From positions 7,123,010 to 7,187,009 of the forward strand of contig CM034544.1 of the NCBI GenBank assembly GCA_020002185.1: 64,000 nucleotides of DNA. The letters run 5' to 3'. The notes below the pieces were generated by a model. The model searched no databases and was not told the DNA's origin. It was given only the letters and a program-made list of their open reading frames with translations. This DNA comes from Paraescarpia echinospica (lineage: Eukaryota; Annelida; Polychaeta; Sabellida; Siboglinidae). The position numbers and the translations under genes are program-made. Within the stretch, counting starts at the first letter, position 1. Each line of letters opens with the position of its first letter. Below are positions 47,851-57,310 of this stretch, piece by piece.

Positions 47851-50800
47851 TAGTCCAGTATATTTTTTACCAAACCCGGACATTTTGGTTAAAAAGCCAA
47901 TTTTTGTTTTAGGATGACCAGTTGTGTTTCCTGAACTTTCAGAAACAAAAATAAACCCTGAGGAACCTCTATTTTTTATTAACTATATACGTAGCCCATC
48001 AGTCATTTTTTGTAACATTTACTTTTTATTGGCTGTCCATACATAAATGCAAATGAGTTTTGGCGCACTGACTTCCACTGGCCAGCAAGTTAACGGTTAG
48101 GATACTTAATTGTGGTGATTTGTATTTTATGTGTCCATTAACTCGCTAATATAAGAAATCAAGTGTTTGCCACAAGATTAGATCCTACAATTGTATATCG
48201 AAACCCAATGTTTTAAAATCCAAGCACGAGCGATAATATCACACATATATTAATTTAACCAAAATCCGTAGTACTTAATAGAACAACCGTTTTCGTAAAC
48301 CCCATCAAGACATTTTATGCAGTGGATCTATATTCTAAATATATAACAGCTATTGTATTAATTACTTGGTTACAGATTGTTAGAAAAGTTATAATAATTT
48401 TGTGTACTGATTGTTCTGGATTATTATGCATTTATATGCTTGAACGATTTGAAAATGTGTGGTATGGAAAGTCAAACATGACATTGTTCATAATTGTGTA
48501 GCTAAGTCGTAACGGTAGATGTTGGTTGATTTATTAGTGAAAAATTCATAGTTAGTAAGACAGCATGTTAAATCCGAAATTTCGGTTTTAGTAATTATAT
48601 AAAGTAAAGTTAGCAACTGTTGTTGAACAGATTACCCATTACAGTCATATTATGAAGATTGCCTAGAAAGTAGTCATACATTTTTTTCCAGCAACGGGTC
48701 ACTGATATGTAGCAACGTGTCATGTGTTAAGAATGTGGTGGGGGCTTAATGGTTAAACTTAGAAAGAAAGTGATATATTAATTGGTGGCGGTGTCAAAAC
48801 TACGAGGTGATGGGTTGGCTGAATAATGCAATAATACAGGTGATCATTATGTCCATAAAAATGTGACTAAATCATCTCAGGCAACAAACCAGGCTATTGC
48901 ATCTGAATGTATGCCAACTCGTAAGAACTCGAGAGGTTACGATTATCAAACTCACTGTCGCATCAAACAGGACAACATTGATCTGGCCAAATGCCTGACT
49001 TTTCTGCGAAGTCACAGCCTATTTTCCACCCACAATGACGAGCACCTGCAAAATCTTGCTATCTGGGTCATAGCTGATGAGAGAGTTAATGTACACCAAG
49101 CTGTGGATATTGGAATGGAAATCCGCCAGACAATCACAGATTAGAAGTACGACATCGTTCTCAGGAAGTCAGACCGAGTGAAAACCTTCGCAGATATGAG
49201 GAAAACTGTCAAACTGAAAGACGGAAAAGAAGTGCGCATGTCGTCGACCGTGCTGTACCAGAGACTATTGGCCAAGGTATATACTTATGGACCACCAGAT
49301 CGCTGTGTCTTCTCACATGAGCTAGCAGCCGTAGCCCCAGCTTTATTCCACGACAACGGCACAATGCGTAGGCCAGTGAAGTCTAAATTAGTTTCGTACA
49401 TCGCTACCCTCGATCCCCATGTTGTTTGCAATGATGGAATTGACGACAAAGCCACAGTTGAGGATGGATGTGCCGCTCTGCATCAGATACCCTGGCCAAA
49501 GACAGATACCTTTCATGAAGTGTGTTCATCTTATGTGATGTATGTTCTCCACATGGCAGCACACGATAGGGCCTGGTTCATAGTGTTCGACAGCTATGAA
49601 GTGCTCACCACCAAGGAATCCGAACAGAAGCGACGTAAATTGGGCAAGATCCTTTCCACTGATGGGTTGGATGGACATAACAATCCAGTGCCTTCAGACA
49701 AAAGTAGATTTCTTTCAAACAAGCACAACAAACAGCAACTAATTAATCTCCTCTCTATTTTCCTGCTGAAAGAAGGTACCGAGGTGCGTCACGCTAGCGA
49801 GGGAGGATATGCGGATACCACAATTGCGAAGTGTACCCTAGAAGTTGCAGAATCCCACGATAACGTTTATATCCGTTGTGATGATGCAGATCTGCTTGTA
49901 ATCCTGCTTTACCATGCGTCTGAGAAGTCCACTATTTACATGCAAACCAAACAAAGACTAATCAGTATCCGCACTAGTCAACATGCTCTCGGAAAGGAGA
50001 TTTGCACACGCTACGATTGGCTGTGACACAACGTCAGCTATCTATGGTATAGGCAAAGTCAAACACATGAAAGTTCTAGGATCTTCAACAGAGCTGAGAA
50101 CATTCGTTGCCATATTCGGCAGTAACACTGCATCGAGCGCCGTCATTGTAACATCTGAGGAGCGGTCTATGGTTTCGCTTTACACCAAAAGCAACTGAAA
50201 TGTAAGTATCGACGACCTACGATACATGTACATAATTTCATCAAAGTATGTCGCCATTGAAAGAATTCCATCGACAAGTCGAGCATGCTAATTCCATTCA
50301 CTCATAGTGCACTTACCGGGTTAATCTGAAGACGGTATTGGACAGAAACAAACAATATGGCTTCCACTGTGACGCACACTCAGTAGTGCCCGTCAGCACA
50401 GACAAAAACCAGCACCCGAACATATTATACAAGAGAGCCGTTGCTCTTGCAAGCACCAAGATAAATTGTGTGTGTCTTGCAACTGTTCAAAGAAGCGTCT
50501 TGCTTGTAGCGTCCACTGCAAATGTCAAGGACAGTGCGCAAACGGCCCAACTCTTGTACAGCTACCCGACAGTGACGATGATGACAATGCTGTCGATGAT
50601 GTTTAACAAATGATATATTAGAAGATTACAGATAGAACATGTATGATCTCTCCTAGTTATATTCAAGTTTGAATGCTATACCATTTACTGTTTGGGGTAC
50701 AAGTGAAATTCATGTGATCTTAGTTAAGATGTTAATTAAATCCCAGAACAACGTTGGGACGGAGTGCTATATAAGAAATATATTACTATTTAATTAATTA

Positions 50801-51118
50801 ATTGGTTAATTACTTACTTGATTAATTAGACTCCATCATTAATGTGTGGCTTAATAGACCAGCATACATATAATTACAAACGTATTAACCAATAAATGAA
50901 ACTGTTAAACATATGATTAACAAACGTAAACAAAAAGTGTTACTTCGAAATTGGACCGAAACGCCCACAAACAAGTATTGGGGTAAAAACAAAGTTCCCC
51001 AGGGTTGATTTTGGTTGGGTTTTTTTTTTGAAGTTCAGGAAACCCTACTGGTCACCTTAAAACAAAAATTGGCTTTTTAATTAAAATGTCCGGACCATCG
51101 TCATTTTCTACTGGACTA
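47851..51118 (+). mobile_element. 3.27-kb DNA transposon with nuclease-like gene
   Basis: The element begins TAGTCCAGTA and ends TACTGGACTA. Terminal inverted repeats of about 130 bp are shared between 47851-47985 and 50980-51118, including CCGGACATTTT, AAAAAGCCAATTTTTGTTTT, TGACCAGT and TTTCCTGAACTT. A 3-bp target duplication TGT lies at 47848-47850 and 51119-51121. The uninterrupted site, with a single TGT, survives in the inverted paralogue at ~53440. The coding region (48863-50606) occupies the middle, flanked by AT-rich DNA without other genes. The element sits in an intron of the propeller gene. I cannot assign it to a named transposase superfamily because no DDE-type catalytic motif is visible. 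Confidence 0.82.
48863..50606 (+). pseudogene. PIN/XPG-like nuclease-type protein with Cys-rich tail, decayed
   Basis: One protein in pieces. Segment 1 (48863-49144) ends with LAIWVIADERVNVHQAVDIG; a single TAG at 49142 separates it from segment 2 (to 50026) in the same frame. Segment 2 holds VLYQRLLAK, PALFHDNGTMRRPVKSKL, FDSYEVLTTKE and, near residues 207-240 of the segment, EGGYADTTIAKC and CDDADLLVILL. These acidic E-G-x-x-A-D and D-D-A-D boxes resemble the metal-binding motifs of PIN/XPG-FEN1-type nucleases. After a frameshift near 50025 the next block is GCDTTSAIYGIGK. A final frame (50460-50606) gives LCVSCNCSKKRLACSVHC then KCQGQCANG, a CXC/tesmin-like zinc-binding tail, and an acidic end DDDDNAVDDV. 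Similar uncharacterised proteins occur in many invertebrates, from my general knowledge. At least one stop and two frameshifts make this copy inactive. An intron is a possible alternative for the 50199-50337 break. Confidence 0.7.
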
Positions 51119-51479
51119 TGTGGAAAGCTGTTGTTCTCGGTACTTTGCTAGTCGGTTTCTTAGCAGTTCGAGTAGAGTTTAAGATCCTACTCCTCACAAA
51201 CCGACCACTGACTGTTCACGCAAAACAGTACATCACTGATGAAGGCACTCATCTATGGGTCAGTGTGGGTGAATGGTCAATTTGTGTGCTCGACAATGAC
51301 GAATGCTGTTTTTAAATTGAACCTTAAGATTTACCTGTTTCGTGGAACATTCTGTACGGCGCCGTGAGCAATGTTTGTTGGAGCGGTGCCTTATCATCAA
51401 TGTCACCATTTAGTTTGATTTGATACATAGGTATATACGTATGTACAGATATACGTATTTATATACGTGTATATATATA

Positions 51480-51480
<1 letters not shown>
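51119..51480 (+). repeat. right flank of transposon, arm of inverted duplication
   Basis: Reverse complement of 53100-53440 at high identity. It keeps an open frame (51118-51315) starting WKAVVLGTLLVG with a hydrophobic run, then HLWVSVGEW. The paralogue has the matching frame on the minus strand (53455-53153, no ATG), so the pair may derive from an old exon, but I cannot name it. Confidence 0.8.
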
Positions 51481-51522
<42 letters not shown>

Positions 51523-51794
51523 TATATATGTATATATATATATATAATATATATATACACGTATATACATGCGTATATATGTACCGCGAGCAATGTTTGT
51601 ATAAGTATATATGTATATATATATATATATATAATATATATATATACACGTATATATATACGTATATATGTACAGTGAGCAATGTTTGTTGGAGCGGTGC
51701 TTTATTATCAATGTCACCATTTAGTTTGATTTTATATATAAGTATATACGTTTGTACATATATACGTATGTATATACGTGTATATTATATATGA
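51430..51794. repeat. (TA)n/(TATG)n with small duplications
   Basis: TA-rich microsatellite interspersed with two extra copies of GAGCAATGTTTG (51588 and 51676); the second continues GTTGGAGCGGTGC .. ACCATTTAGTTTGATTT (to ~51731). They are copies of 51366-51421. Confidence 0.85.
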
Positions 51795-53109
51795 CATAAT
51801 AATAATATATTTTATTTGGTATAGCGCCACATCCAGTATTGTTCGTGGCGCTTCATAACATATAAAAATACATAAAAATGGTAGAATTGCAATAAATATG
51901 TATAATGTATGTTAATTTAAAAAACAATTTAGTAGTAAAGAATAAAATAAATAAATAAATACGTACATATTGAATAATGTAGATTTTCTAAATAAAGAAG
52001 TAAACAAATAAATATATTAGCAGTTATTCATCAAAATTACATAATATTAATAATAATCAATCTAGCACGATAACTATATAAAATAATACTAATAAATAAA
52101 TACATATATGTATGATTAATAATAATACATTATTTAGTAAAACATTTGATATAAAATAGTTTACGTGAAAAATTATGAATAAGCATTATACGAATACGAA
52201 AACTATTAAAAAAAATTTTAGTAGAGGGCAGTGTTCATCTAGAGTGACACTAATATGTAATACAAAAGAAATGTGTCTTCAGACGACATTTGGAGCTGGC
52301 GAGAGTGTCACAGGTTTTAACAACACTTGGTAAAGTGTTCCATAGGGACGCAGCAGCTACAGCGAATGAGCCCGTCCCCAGCCTTGATACGAGTGCGCTT
52401 CACTTCCAACCTGTTACTGCTCGCAGAGCGCAGTGCTCTTACCGGTTGTTATGGGTGCATACGCTCACACAGGTACACGGGCGCGTCATTGTGCATGGCT
52501 TTGTACGTGAGTAACAGTATCTTGTAATCCACTTTGCGAGCAACAGGCAACCAATGAAGTTCGCGTAATAGCGGCGTGGCGCTGTCACTACGTGTACGAC
52601 GCAGGATCAGTCTGGCAGCTGAGTGGTGTATTCGCTGCAGACGCGTGATCGGTAGTCAATCCGCGATGTGATGATGGCATTGATTACGCATTCCTTTGTC
52701 AGTTTGGGTAGAAAACGGCTAATCTGATTTATGTGGCGGAGGTAGAATGTGCATGCGCTGACAGTTTGCGACACTTGCTTTTTTTGTGCCTGTCAATGAA
52801 GACATCGAGAATTTGAACACATCGTGGAGCTGTAATTGTAGAACCACCAATGCGAATCACAGTGCCATCAACGATTGCATCCGTAGACTTGGGTATAATC
52901 GGAAGATACTGTGTCTTGCCGTCGTTCATGCATATATAATTCCATGCCATCCAGTTATTTACTTCATCAAAATAATCCTCCATTTGCTGAACTGCAGCGG
53001 AGAGATTCAGGTCGAAATGTGAGTAGATCTGTAAGCCGTCAGCGTAGTGGTGGAAGAATAGTCCATGGGCTCGAATAATGTCACGGATAGATACGCCGAC
53101 TGTATACAT
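51795..53109 (-). mobile_element. L2-like LINE, 5'-truncated, minus strand
   Basis: The 3' end on the minus strand is AGCGCCAC .. GTGGCGCT (51823-51852) then AAATAAAATATATTATTATT, matching the family at 4604-4672. The coding part on the minus strand includes reverse transcriptase from 53109 to 52729 (HHYADGLQIYSHFD with YADG in place of YADD, then MEDYFDEVNNWMAWNYICMN). After frameshifts the C-terminal tail SFAVAAASLWNTLPSVV .. RLKTHFF follows, with a stop near 52255. It lies between the two arms of the inverted duplication 51119-51480/53100-53440. It is inactive: active-site change plus frameshifts. Confidence 0.82.
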
Positions 53110-53515
53110 AGGTATATATGTACATACGTGTATACTTATATATCAAATCAAACTAAATGGTGACATTGTTAATCAGGCACCGCTCCAACAAACATTGCTC
53201 ACGGCGCCGTACAGAATGTTCCGGGAAACAGGTAAATCTTAGGTTCAATTTAAAAATTGCATTCGTCATTGTCGAGCATGACCATTCACCCACACTGACC
53301 CATAGATGAATGCCATCATCAGTGATGTACTGTTGTGCGTGAACAGTCAGTGGTCGGTGTGTGAGGAGTAGGATCTTAAACTCTACTCGAACTGCTAAGA
53401 CACCAACTAGCAAAGTACCGAGAACGACAGCTTTCCACACGTCAAGTTCACACAATTATGTTGAGGTGAAGACGATGCGCGTATCGAAGATGCCAGCCCA
53501 GTGTTTTTTGACGTG
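53100..53515 (-). repeat. inverted paralogue with intact (empty) target site
   Basis: Reverse complement of 47775-47850 joined to 51119-51480 without the transposon. At the junction it reads CTTGACGTGTGGAAAG (minus strand) with one TGT. A 100-codon frame without ATG (53455-53153) has a hydrophobic stretch VVLGTLLVGVLAVRVEF. Confidence 0.85.
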
Positions 53516-54220
53516 CTGAACAACCTACACGCCGCTTTTAGTGGTCGATTTGCCGAATGTGCTGTTTTGGCATGTCAGGTTATTACTCAGTCTGGCGTTG
53601 TCGACGCTGTTAGAATCATTTGGAGCTTAATTGAAATAGTTTCAATATAAAAGACTACGGCTTGCTTTTATGACCGAATAAATTGCCGTTTTTCAGCTTT
53701 GAATTGAGACCGCAGATATTGTTTATACGTTACGGTAGCATTTAATTCAGCTATATTTCCAACGGCGAGCCACACCAAGAACACCTTCAGTACCATAATT
53801 ATGAAGGTTGTTTTCGACTTGCGATCTCTCGCTATCTCCAGAACAATAGGCAGGTTGTAGAACAATAGGCAGGTTGTAGAACAATAGGCAGGTTGTAGAA
53901 CAATAGGCAGCGTCAACATGTTTTTTCATTTTACACACGACGCTTTAATCGTAATCACTATACGTTTTATGTATACGTTGTTCAGGGTAGCATAAAACAC
54001 TCTCCTTACGAGTACCTGCAAAAAAAGTGTGTCTTACCTTAGTAATGTTTTTATGCATTACCTAATTATAAGCTTTGCCCCAAAGAAAGATAATTTAATA
54101 ACATTTTGTCCATTTAAAAAAAATTGCGAACCTTAACATAGTTTTATTGATGTATTTGTGTGTATGGACATGATGACTGTCTGAAAAAAATCAATTATTA
54201 TTATTATAGGTTCTGAGGAG
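53516..54220. other. intronic DNA with 19-bp tandem repeat
   Basis: A 19-bp unit AACAATAGGCAGGTTGTAG is repeated 3.7 times at 53841-53910. A minus-strand frame next to it (MVLKVFLVWLAVGNIAEL.., 53803-53668) has a signal-peptide-like start but only 45 codons and no domain; I leave it as unassigned. Confidence 0.5.
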
Positions 54221-54270
54221 TCACATTCTGATAACATTCTCACTATTGTCATGGGCCACTCGAGCTTCGA
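54221..54270 (+). pseudogene. fossil exon fragment (copy at 57179-57228)
   Basis: Fifty bases differ at one position from 57179-57228. They follow a TTATTATAG acceptor-like site and read, in phase 1, SHSDNILTIVMGHSSFD, faintly like a YWTD strand. The frame then hits TGA 24 codons after the acceptor, and the neighbouring exons join cleanly without it. I call it a dead exon or repeat fragment. Confidence 0.45.
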
Positions 54271-54507
54271 CTTGTGCTGAGTGCAATGTATGTTGTTCCT
54301 TAATAATTACTGCTTTCATCTATCAAACAAATGGTGTAGCATGATTAGTACCAAGTAATAGCATGTATGGATACTGCAAAACGCAGTTATATTGCGGTCA
54401 TCTTACCGTGTCATCCGGGTACACACAAAATATCAGGGTACCTTACGAAATAAATGATAACAGTACAATTATAACACCGTCATTTGTGAACTTGTTTGTT
54501 TGTCCAG

Positions 54508-54628
54508 GTAACATGAATATAGAATGTGTCGATTATGAGGGAAACAATCGTCGCATTATCAGCCAAACTACTTATACAAACTACATGGATTTTGAAGGTG
54601 GCGTGTTCTATTATGCGCCGCGCAATAG
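54508..54628 (+). CDS. LDLR class B (YWTD) exon, propeller A
   Basis: Acceptor TTTGTCCAG before 54508; donor AG/GTATTG after 54628; 121 nt, start phase 1, end phase 2. It encodes NMNIECVDYEGNNRRI, the strand after a YW motif, and GGVFYYAPRN. It aligns with the exon at 63400-63526 in the second propeller (same phases). The frame stays open some way into both introns, so the splice sites, not stops, define it. Confidence 0.8.
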
Positions 54629-55614
54629 GTATTGTACATATTTGCGAAGTTGTCCTTATATAATGCTGCAATTACTTATTCCATAACTACAAAGCATATT
54701 CGCAGCAACATGTCATGTTTAACCTGCCTGCATAACTTGCCTGGATCATAAGGATCAACAAAGAAAATGCAGTTTTGTTAATCTAAGCCATATTTTGTGG
54801 TTTTATCTACAATTTTGGTCCGTTTGTTAAACATGCGGTCGCAAAGTAAAGCCAGTATTCTTTGTCGGGCTTCTTCTATGGGCCAATATAGATCTCAGAC
54901 GAAGGACTGGTAAATGTCAACAAGCTCACACGTGGTTCTATGCAAAACTTCACGTCTGCCATATCCGTTTATGTGCGGACATATGTTATCAAATTGATGT
55001 AGTTTACTATCAGTCTTCCGAAGGTAAATGTTATAACACAAAATTGCATACACTGTCGTTTTATAAAGATACAAAGCTACAGTTAAGGCAACTAATAAGG
55101 AATACTCTGAAAGGACATGACTGTTTGATATTATGCAGTGAAAGACCCAATACGACAAACAGGTCTGACTTCGAACTATGTCAGAATGAATAAATGCAAA
55201 GTTATACCAAAGATAACACATCCGACACTGTAACATTCCCGATACAACACATTCGACACTATAAATTGGAAGATGAAGCATTTGTTTTAGCACACATTTC
55301 GACGAATAATTCACATATTCTGAATACGATCAGCATATTCCTCAACTACTTCTCTCGCTCGCAGTTTATGCTTCGTCAGGCTCCAACTCAACATGACTCA
55401 TCGAAACGCACATTAGATATTTACCAAAACGTCCCAGCATCAACACCCGGGTACTGAATAGTTTCTTATGACATCTAGCGATTGTGCAATTTCTTATGTG
55501 GATCGGTGAGATTGTTTGTTGTTAATATAACGAAGGATATCATGTTTGTTGTCAATATTTACAAAGAAATTATGAAAACAACATCTTACCAACCATGTTA
55601 TTTCCCCCTGACAG
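54629..55614. other. intron, no recognised feature
   Basis: Longer open frames on both strands (54895-55314 minus, 55194-55457 plus) overlap each other and show no domain; not called. Confidence 0.5.
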
Positions 55615-55718
55615 CATCCATACTACCCGGGTAGAGGGTGACACGGTTAAACACGTTCTGGACTCGAAGATAACAACATCACGGGGCATTGCGGTTCTGG
55701 CAGGAGAGTGTTACTCAG
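55615..55718 (+). CDS. LDLR class B (YWTD) exon closing propeller A
   Basis: Acceptor CCCCCTGACAG before 55615 with a good pyrimidine tract; start phase 2. It encodes IHTTRVEGDTVKHVL, then SRGIAVLAGECYS, the last strands of a blade. To reach the next exon (56500, phase 1) the donor must be GCATGT after 55718, a GC donor in AG/GC context. A GT site at 55723 (GTATTC) would leave phase 2 and break the frame. No EGF module follows, unlike in LRP5/6-type proteins, so the two propellers seem to abut. Confidence 0.7.
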
Positions 55719-56499
55719 GCATGTATTCACTCACATGTCTACATGTAATATATATATACATTTTGGTTAATAATGTGCATATGCATGGCAACGACACTGC
55801 ATTGACATGGACACAATGGGTGCTTGACTGTTTCTGTAATTATTTGTTTCTTATTATATATTTAGTAAGCTCCTTTATACCTAAACAACTATCACATTCA
55901 ATACGTTTGTGTCATCGTTTTCTTTGTGGAATTAATTGAATAAAAGTCGTGTAAACACATTGAGCAAAAATATAGCGCTGCAATGTCGTTCTTATGGGAA
56001 CTATCATGCTATATGCGTGAAATCGAGAAAAAAACTGACACCATAAGCAAAAATAAAACTGTTAAAGACCACGTACTCCTCACTATGTTTCAAAAACACT
56101 CCATATCAGCCTTATGACTTTCGTTCATTTAAACAATGAAATCATTCCGTGACCGGAAAACCGGAACATTATATGTCTATGGCATTCTTTGCTAGAAATG
56201 TAGTCACTTCAACTTATTCACTTTGCCCCATGCCAAAATTTATCTTTTGCGTTGAAGTGTTATTATCAGTAAAGTATTTCCTAGTACGTAACCGTTTTTC
56301 ATCTTCTGAACTGTAACGGTAGCTTCATTAACTTAAATGTTAATACATCTTTGTCCGCTTTGCCCAAAATTCAATTCATTGTCGCTGCTAATTTAAACAA
56401 TTTCCCAAAACTACTCTTTGGCAATTATAACAATGAAAATGTATTTCAGTCAGATATCATAAATATTGTTATTATATGTGTGTGTATCTTATCCAACAG
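55719..56499. other. intron, no recognised feature
   Basis: AT-rich; I looked for an EGF-like exon here and found none. Confidence 0.5.
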
Positions 56500-56619
56500 A
56501 CCAGGATACGGTATGTCCTCTACTTATTGCGACAGACAAAACCATATGGAACGTTCCTGTGGACATAACAAACATACGTCCGACGTACGGACAGCCACGT
56601 GCAATCTACAATGGAGGAG
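56500..56619 (+). CDS. LDLR class B exon opening propeller B
   Basis: Acceptor ATCCAACAG before 56500, donor G/GTATGA after 56619, 120 nt, phase 1 to phase 1. It encodes PLLIATDKTIWNVPVD followed by a turn and AIYNGGG, the typical first outer strand of a YWTD propeller (a short stretch before the first YW blade). A lone Cys precedes it. Joining to 59307 gives GGGDIASVAVD, a normal entry into blade 1. Confidence 0.8.
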
Positions 56620-56880
56620 GTATGATACGTTTAGCGCTTGTTACTAATGCTTGGATATTTATTCCGTCCATTATTTCCTGGTTATGAGTTCATGTCTACT
56701 ACTCTATGGATGAGGATTATTACGTTGTCCAACTCAGAGGAAAGACATTTTTGTCATGCCACAACGGAACACAGCAACCACTGACACACAGATAGTATGA
56801 CCTCATCATTCCAATTAAAGCCACACTAAAACCATCAAATTGTGATTTAAGTTATTAAAGCAAAACATATATAAAAGGAA

Positions 56881-56916
<36 letters not shown>

Positions 56917-57000
56917 AAATTATATATATATATATATTTATATAAAATGATATATATATATATATATATTTATATACAATTATATATATATATATATAAT
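56620..57000. repeat. intron with TA microsatellite
   Basis: TA runs at 56885-56912 and 56920-57000. Confidence 0.85.
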
Positions 57001-57074
57001 ATGGTGTTGAAATCATGCACAGAAAGAGACAACTTCATGGACGACAGTGTATATTGATATATATAAATATATAC

Positions 57075-57106
<32 letters not shown>

Positions 57107-57310
57107 GTATATATATATACATATATATATTATATATATATAGATGTATATATATATATCTATCAATATACATTGACGTCACATTCTGATAACATTCTCA
57201 CTATTGTCATGGGACACTCGAGCTTCGATATATATATATATATATATATATATCAATATACACTGTCGTCCATGAAGTTGTGTCTTTCTTTGCATGATTT
57301 CAACATCACC
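57001..57310. repeat. palindrome enclosing an exon-fragment copy
   Basis: Arms 57001-57062 and 57251-57310 are reverse complements (AACTTCATGGACGACAGTGT against ACACTGTCGTCCATGAAGTT). Between them lie TA repeats and, at 57179-57228, the 50-bp copy of 54221-54270. Confidence 0.85.

Noticed and set aside
48863..50026. Host gene inside the propeller intron
   Set aside because: It lies between inverted ends with a target duplication and has stops and frameshifts, so it belongs to the transposon.
53668..53943. Small secreted protein on the minus strand
   Set aside because: A hydrophobic start is present, but the frame is short, partly made of a 19-bp repeat, and has no recognisable partner exon.
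54209..54290. An extra YWTD exon between 47228 and 54508
   Set aside because: It brings an in-frame TGA and is not needed: exon 47086-47228 joins 54508-54628 exactly as 61637-61788 joins 63400-63526.
54895..55457. Overlapping 139- and 87-codon frames on opposite strands
   Set aside because: AT-rich intron, no domain, no splice or start context worth supporting.
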